From NCBI RefSeq assembly GCF_036850765.1, contig NC_089490.1, positions 292,684,982-292,748,981 of the forward strand: DNA of 64,000 bases, written 5' to 3'. The notes under the pieces were generated by a model. The model was not told the DNA's origin. It did no database searches and saw only the letters and a list, made by a program, of their open reading frames with translations. The stretch's first letter is position 1. Each line of letters opens with the position of its first letter. The position numbers and the translations under genes were made by a program. Source of the DNA: Saccopteryx bilineata. Lineage: Eukaryota; Chordata; Mammalia; Chiroptera; Emballonuridae. Below are positions 59,768 to 64,000 of the stretch, one piece after another.

Positions 59768-60555
59768 AATAAGCTTATAACACTATTACCACATACTATC
59801 TAGCATAAAATAATAAAATATTGATTTAAATAAATATTCATATTAAAACATATTTAGGTATATTTATATAGAGATATTAAGGATATGTTATTTTAATATT
59901 AAATATAGGAAAATAAGAGAAAATAAAATAGTTAAGCTCTTTAAAAATTTCTTCACTAGAAGAACCTAACTTTTCTGCATCACTTTTTAGGTCAAAGCTA
60001 TAGATACATATATTTTTTTCCACACAGTATCATCTCTTTCTAATAAAGAGTTCTGAGAATACAGCAATTTTTAAAAGTGCTTTCTCTTTAATGTTTCTGA
60101 AGTGTTTTCTTCCAGAAGTCTTCAATATTTTCCCAAGTTGTTGACATCCATTTTTATGTTTTGGTACTCATTCTTAATCAATGTTTTCTGCAAGTGAACA
60201 TATTTACACAACTAAGACTCATGTACTTGATTTCACTGTTTCTTAGTTTGTTGACTAAATTGTAATAGTTTACAATTGGCCAATAATACCACCAAGAATA
60301 ACAGCCAAGTTGGTACATGCTGGGCTGATAACAATTTTAAATGCCATTGATTATCAGATGATTTTAGTGATATTCAAAAGTGGAAAACATAAATTGAACA
60401 TAGTAATATTACCTTTTTAAAAATAAAGATATATAATCACATAAACCATCAATTTTTTTTCCAATCAACATATAGGTTCTTAATAGAGTTTAATAATAAA
60501 AGAGGAATTTATAGAAATTCTGTATATAGAATCTGAACATAGGATTCCTTCCATC
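59768..60555. other. AT-rich spacer, nothing recognised
   Basis: No gene or repeat recognised. The last bases before 60556 should hold one copy of the target duplication of the following L1. Confidence 0.45.
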
Positions 60556-60578
<23 letters not shown>

Positions 60579-60586
<8 letters not shown>

Positions 60587-60815
60587 ATTTTTTTAATGGG
60601 GTGACATCAATAAATCAGGATACATATATTCAAAGATAACAAGTCCAGGTTATCTTGTCGTTCAATTATGTTGCATACCCACCACCCAAAGTCAGATTAT
60701 CCTCTGTCACCTTCTATCTTGTTTTCTTTGTGCCCCTCCCACCCCGTATCCCTCTTCCATTCCCCCCTCCCCCCCGTAACCACCACACTCTTATCAATGT
60801 CTCTTAGTTTCACTA
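60579..60815 (-). other. L1 3' UTR and polyadenylation signal
   Basis: This is the noncoding tail of the L1, with AATAAA complement at 60584-60589. It includes a polypurine-rich stretch on the minus strand (around 60733-60778), common in L1 3' UTRs. Short relatives of this 3' UTR are seen at 42965-43180 and 50523-50650. Confidence 0.85.
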
Positions 60816-63800
60816 TTATGTCCCACCTACGTATGGAATAATACAGTTCCTGTTTTTTTCTGATTTACTTATTTCGCTTCGTATCATGTTATCAAGATCC
60901 CACCATTTTGCTGTAAATGTTCCGAAGTCATCATTTCTTATGGCTGAGTAGTATTCCATAGTGTATATGTGCCACATCTTCTTTATCCAGTCATCTATTG
61001 ATGGGCTTTTTGGTTGTTTCCATGTCCTGGCCACTGTGAACAATGCTGCAATAAACATGGGGCTGCATGTGTCTTTACGTATCAATGTTTCTGAGTTTTG
61101 GGGATATATACCCAGTAGAGGGATTGCTGGGTCATAAGGTAGTTCTATTTGCAGTTTTTTGAGGAACCACCATACTTTCTTCCATAATGGTTGTACTACT
61201 TTACATTCCCACCAACAGTGGATGAGGGTTCCTTTTTCTCCACAGCCTCTCCAACATTTGCTATTACCTGACTTGCTAATAACAGCTAATCGAACAGGTG
61301 TGAGGTGGTATCTCATTGCCGTTTTGATTTGCATTTCTCTAATAGCTAAAGAAGATGAGCATCTTTTCATATATCTGTTGGCCATTTGTATTTCTTCCTG
61401 GGAGAAGTGTCTATTCATATCCTCTTCCCATTTTTTTATTGGATTGTTTGTTTGTTTGTTGTTGAGTTTTATGAGTTCTTTGTATATTTTGGATATTAGG
61501 CCCTTATCTGAGCTGTTGTTTGAAAATATCATTTCCCATTTAGTTGGCTTTCTGTTTATTTTGTTATCAGTTTCCCTTGCTGAGCAAAAACTTCTTAGTC
61601 TGATGTAGTCCCATTCATTAATTTTTGCCTTCACTTCTCTTGCCATTGGAGTCAAATTCATAAAATGCTCTTTAAAACCCAGGTCCATGAGTTGAGTACC
61701 TATGTCTTCTTCTATGTACTTAATTGTTTCAGGTCTTATGTTTAGATCTTTGATCCATTTTGAGTTAATTTTTGTACAGGGGGAGAGACTGTAGTCCAGT
61801 TTCATTCTTTTGCATGTGGCTTTCCAGTTTTCCCAGCACCATTTATTGAAGAGGCTTTCTTTTCTCCATTGTGTGTTGTTGGCCCCTTTATCAAAAATTA
61901 TTTGACTATATATATGTGGTTTTATTGCTGGACTTTCTATTCTGTTCCATTGGTCTGAGTGTCTATTTTTCTGCCAATACCATGCTGTTTTGATTGTCGT
62001 GGCCCTATAATAGAGTTTGAAGTCAGGTATTGTTATGCCCCCAGCTTCATTCTTTTTCTTTAGGATTGCTTTGGCTATTCGGGGTTTTTTATAGTTCCAT
62101 ATAAATCTGATGATTTTTTGCTCTATTTCTTTAAATAATGTCATTGGAATTTTGATGGGAATTGCATTAAATTTGTATATTGCTTTGGGTAATATAGCCA
62201 TCTTGATTATATTTATTCTTCCTAGCCAAGAACAAGGTATATTCTTCCATCTCATTATATCTTTTTCGATTTCCCTTAACAATGGTTTATAGTTTTCATT
62301 ATATAAGTCCTTTACATTCTTTGTTATGTTTATTCCTAAGTATTTTATTTTTTTTGTTGCAATCGTGAAGGGGATTATTCTTTTGAGTTCCTTCTCAGTT
62401 GTTTCATTGTTGGCATATAGAAAGGCTATTGACTTCTGTATGTTAATTTTGTATCCTGCGACCTTACTGTATTGGCTTATTGTTTCTAGTACTCTTTTTG
62501 TGGATTCTTTGGGGTTTTCGATGTATAGGATCATATCATCTGCAAAAAGTGATACCTTTACTTCTTCTTTTCCGATATGGATGCCTTTTATTTCTTTGTC
62601 TTGTCTGATTGCTCTGGCTAGAACCTCTAGTACCACATTAAATAAGAGTGGAGAGAGTGGACAACCCTGTCTTGTTCCTGATTTAAGGGGGAAAGCCTTC
62701 AGTTTAGTGCCATTTAATATGATGTTAGCTGATGGTTTATCATATATAGCCTTTATCATGTTGAGATATTTTCCTTCTATACCCATTTTGCTGAGAGTCT
62801 TAAACATAAAATTGTGTTGTATTTTATCGAAAGCCTTTTCTGCGTCTATTGATAAGATCATGTGGTTTTTGTTCTTTGTTTTGTTGATATGGTGTATTAC
62901 ATTAACCGTTTTACGTATGTTGAACCATCCTTGAGATTCTGGGATGAATCCCACTTGATCATGATGTATTATTTTTTTAATATGTTGTTGTATTCGATTT
63001 GCTAGTATTTTGTTTAGTATTTTCGCATCTGTATTCATTAGAGATATTGGTCTGTAGTTTTCTTTTTTTGTGCCATCCTTGCCAGGTTTTGGTATGAGGG
63101 TTATGTTGGCCTCATAAAATGTGTTTGGAAGTATTGCTTCTTCAATTTTTTGGAAGACTTTGAGTAGAATAGGAACCAAGTCTTCTTTGAATGTTTGATA
63201 AAATTCGCTGGTATAGCCGTCAGGGCCTGGACTTTTATTTTTGGGGAGGTTTTTAATGGTTTTTTCTATTTCTTCTCTACTGATAGGTCTGTTTAGGCTT
63301 TCTGCTTCTTCTTGACTCAGTCTAGGAAGGTTGTATTGTTCTAGGAATTTATCCATTTCTTCTAGGTTGTTGAATTTAGTGGCATAAAGTTTTTCATAGT
63401 ATTCTACAATAATTCTTTGTATAGCTACGGTGTCCGTGGTGATTTCTCCTCTTTCATTTTGGATTTTGTTTATATGAGTTCTTTCTCTTTTTTCCTTGGT
63501 AAGTCTTGCCAAGGGTTTGTCAATTTTGTTGATCTTTTCAAAGAACCAGCTCCTTGTTCTATTAATTTTTTCTATAGTTTTTCTGTTCTCTAATTCATTT
63601 ATTTCTGCTCTGATTTTTATTATCTCCTTTCTTCGGCTGGTTTTGGGTTGTCTTTGTTCTTCTTTTTCTAGTTCCTTAAGGTGGGAAGTTAAGTGGTTCA
63701 CTTGGGCTCTCTCTTGTTTGTTCATATATGCCTGAAGTGATATGAACTTCCCTCTTATCACTGCTTTTGCTGCATCCCATAGATTCTGATATGTCGTATT

Positions 63801-64000
63801 GTCATTTTCATTAGTCTGTATATATCTTTTGATCTCTGCACTTATTTCTTCTTTGACCCATTCATTTTTTAAAAGTATGTTGTTTAGTTTCCACATTTTT
63901 GTGGGATTTTTTTCCTCTTTTTTGCAGTTGAATTCTAGTTTCAAGGCTTTATGATCAGAAAATATGCTTGGTACAACTTCAATTTTTCTGAATTTGCTGA
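60816..64000 (-). CDS. L1 ORF2 protein, 5'-partial: endonuclease end, reverse transcriptase, Cys-rich C-terminus
   Basis: This enzyme nicks target DNA and copies L1 (and SINE) RNA into the genome by target-primed reverse transcription. About 1,061 codons are open from the window edge to the stop at 60816. The annotated frame from 63944 begins at TTG, which is only where a scan for starts would fall; codons upstream (to 63998) stay open and encode the endonuclease end with its S-D-H motif (63951-63959). Counting from 63944, reverse transcriptase motifs include SIDAEKAFD (365-373), [11 protein letters not shown] (425-435) and FADD (467-470; 62535-62546). A C-X3-C-X7-H-X4-C cluster (897-914) is complete. 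Mammalian ORF2p is about 1,275 residues, so roughly the first 215 are missing. No stop, frameshift or lost catalytic residue is seen. Activity is inferred, not shown. Confidence 0.96.
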   Translation of the reverse strand, partial: SKFRKIEVVPSIFSDHKALKLEFNCKKEEKNPTKMWKLNNILLKNEWVKEEISAEIKRYIQTNENDNTTYQNLWDAAKAVIRGKFISLQAYMNKQERAQVNHLTSHLKELEKEEQRQPKTSRRKEIIKIRAEINELENRKTIEKINRTRSWFFEKINKIDKPLARLTKEKRERTHINKIQNERGEITTDTVAIQRIIVEYYEKLYATKFNNLEEMDKFLEQYNLPRLSQEEAESLNRPISREEIEKTIKNLPKNKSPGPDGYTSEFYQTFKEDLVPILLKVFQKIEEAILPNTFYEANITLIPKPGKDGTKKENYRPISLMNTDAKILNKILANRIQQHIKKIIHHDQVGFIPESQGWFNIRKTVNVIHHINKTKNKNHMILSIDAEKAFDKIQHNFMFKTLSKMGIEGKYLNMIKAIYDKPSANIILNGTKLKAFPLKSGTRQGCPLSPLLFNVVLEVLARAIRQDKEIKGIHIGKEEVKVSLFADDMILYIENPKESTKRVLETISQYSKVAGYKINIQKSIAFLYANNETTEKELKRIIPFTIATKKIKYLGINITKNVKDLYNENYKPLLREIEKDIMRWKNIPCSWLGRINIIKMAILPKAIYKFNAIPIKIPMTLFKEIEQKIIRFIWNYKKPRIAKAILKKKNEAGGITIPDFKLYYRATTIKTAWYWQKNRHSDQWNRIESPAIKPHIYSQIIFDKGANNTQWRKESLFNKWCWENWKATCKRMKLDYSLSPCTKINSKWIKDLNIRPETIKYIEEDIGTQLMDLGFKEHFMNLTPMAREVKAKINEWDYIRLRSFCSARETDNKINRKPTKWEMIFSNNSSDKGLISKIYKELIKLNNKQTNNPIKKWEEDMNRHFSQEEIQMANRYMKRCSSSLAIREMQIKTAMRYHLTPVRLAVISKSGNSKCWRGCGEKGTLIHCWWECKVVQPLWKKVWWFLKKLQIELPYDPAIPLLGIYPQNSETLIRKDTCSPMFIAALFTVARTWKQPKSPSIDDWIKKMWHIYTMEYYSAIRNDDFGTFTAKWWDLDNMIRSEISKSEKNRNCIIPYVGGT

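Larger units (their letters stand above)
60556..64000 (-). mobile_element. Young-looking L1 retrotransposon, 3' part, minus strand, cut by the window end
   Basis: A 23-base T run (60556-60578) is the poly(A) tail on the minus strand, preceded by an AATAAA signal (60584-60589 complement) and a roughly 240-bp 3' UTR. ORF2 follows without interruption to the window edge. The element is in the same orientation as the decayed L1 at 13462-20049 but far better preserved. Its 5' half (endonuclease, ORF1, 5' UTR) and right target duplication lie outside the window. Confidence 0.95.

Noticed and set aside
62326..62934. A 202-codon plus-strand open frame
   Set aside because: It is the antisense of L1 ORF2 reverse transcriptase codons, and hydrophobic only because of the A-rich sense strand.
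63942..63944. Translation start of the long ORF
   Set aside because: The codon is TTG, the frame continues open upstream to the window edge, and the upstream codons match the endonuclease end, so the real start is outside the window.

Overview
This window looks like gene-poor nuclear DNA from a mammal, most likely a bat. The basis is two abundant tRNA-headed SINE families, several non-autonomous hAT elements with 8-bp target duplications, L1 elements of very different ages, LTRs, and ancient MIR, L2 and MER20-like relics. The SINE heads resemble the chiropteran Ves type but have distinct bodies. The family below Chiroptera is not resolved; an emballonurid-like bat is only a guess from memory. 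I found no host protein-coding exon, structural RNA gene, CRISPR array or operon. The only long open frame is L1 ORF2, and almost all other open frames are chance or lie inside repeats.

Layout. 1-3.5 kb: AT-rich DNA, a minus-strand ERV2-like LTR (1875-2285), then an LTR (2340-3463) with a second copy of the same LTR inserted inside it in inverted orientation. 3.5-13.4 kb: old L1 debris, an ancient repeat, a hAT element inside a SINE, a further hAT element (8715-9066), a third copy of the same LTR split by a SINE (9323-10323), an ancient repeat split by another LTR, and a MIR. 13.46-20.05 kb: one full-length but decayed minus-strand L1 with 5' UTR, ORF1, ORF2, 3' UTR and a target-site duplication. 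20-24 kb: a nested SINE cluster. 24-31 kb: very AT-rich DNA with an ancient L1 tail.

31.8-32.4 kb: a palindromic TA-flanked MITE candidate with a SINE inserted in its left arm. 33-39 kb: SINEs, old L1 and L2 pieces. 39-47 kb: mostly unique AT-rich DNA, a perfect short palindrome, a MIR, and a hAT element nested in another hAT element. 47-56 kb: a HAL1/L1M-like relic, SINEs, a MER20-like relic in a MIR, and an L2 3' end. 56-60.5 kb: an ancient repeat and SINEs. 60.56-64 kb: the 3' part of a young-looking minus-strand L1 whose ORF2 is uninterrupted to the window edge.

The window is best read as a layered record of retrotransposon and transposon insertions, with nesting and target duplications giving relative ages. 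SINEs depend in trans on L1 ORF2 protein, so the intact ORF2 is the one feature here that could supply a working enzyme. I saw no convincing new biological system. The most unusual structures are the MITE hairpin whose stem was partly rebuilt by a SINE target duplication, the hAT-in-hAT nest, the inverted LTR-in-LTR, and what looks like a poly(A)-only retroinsertion.
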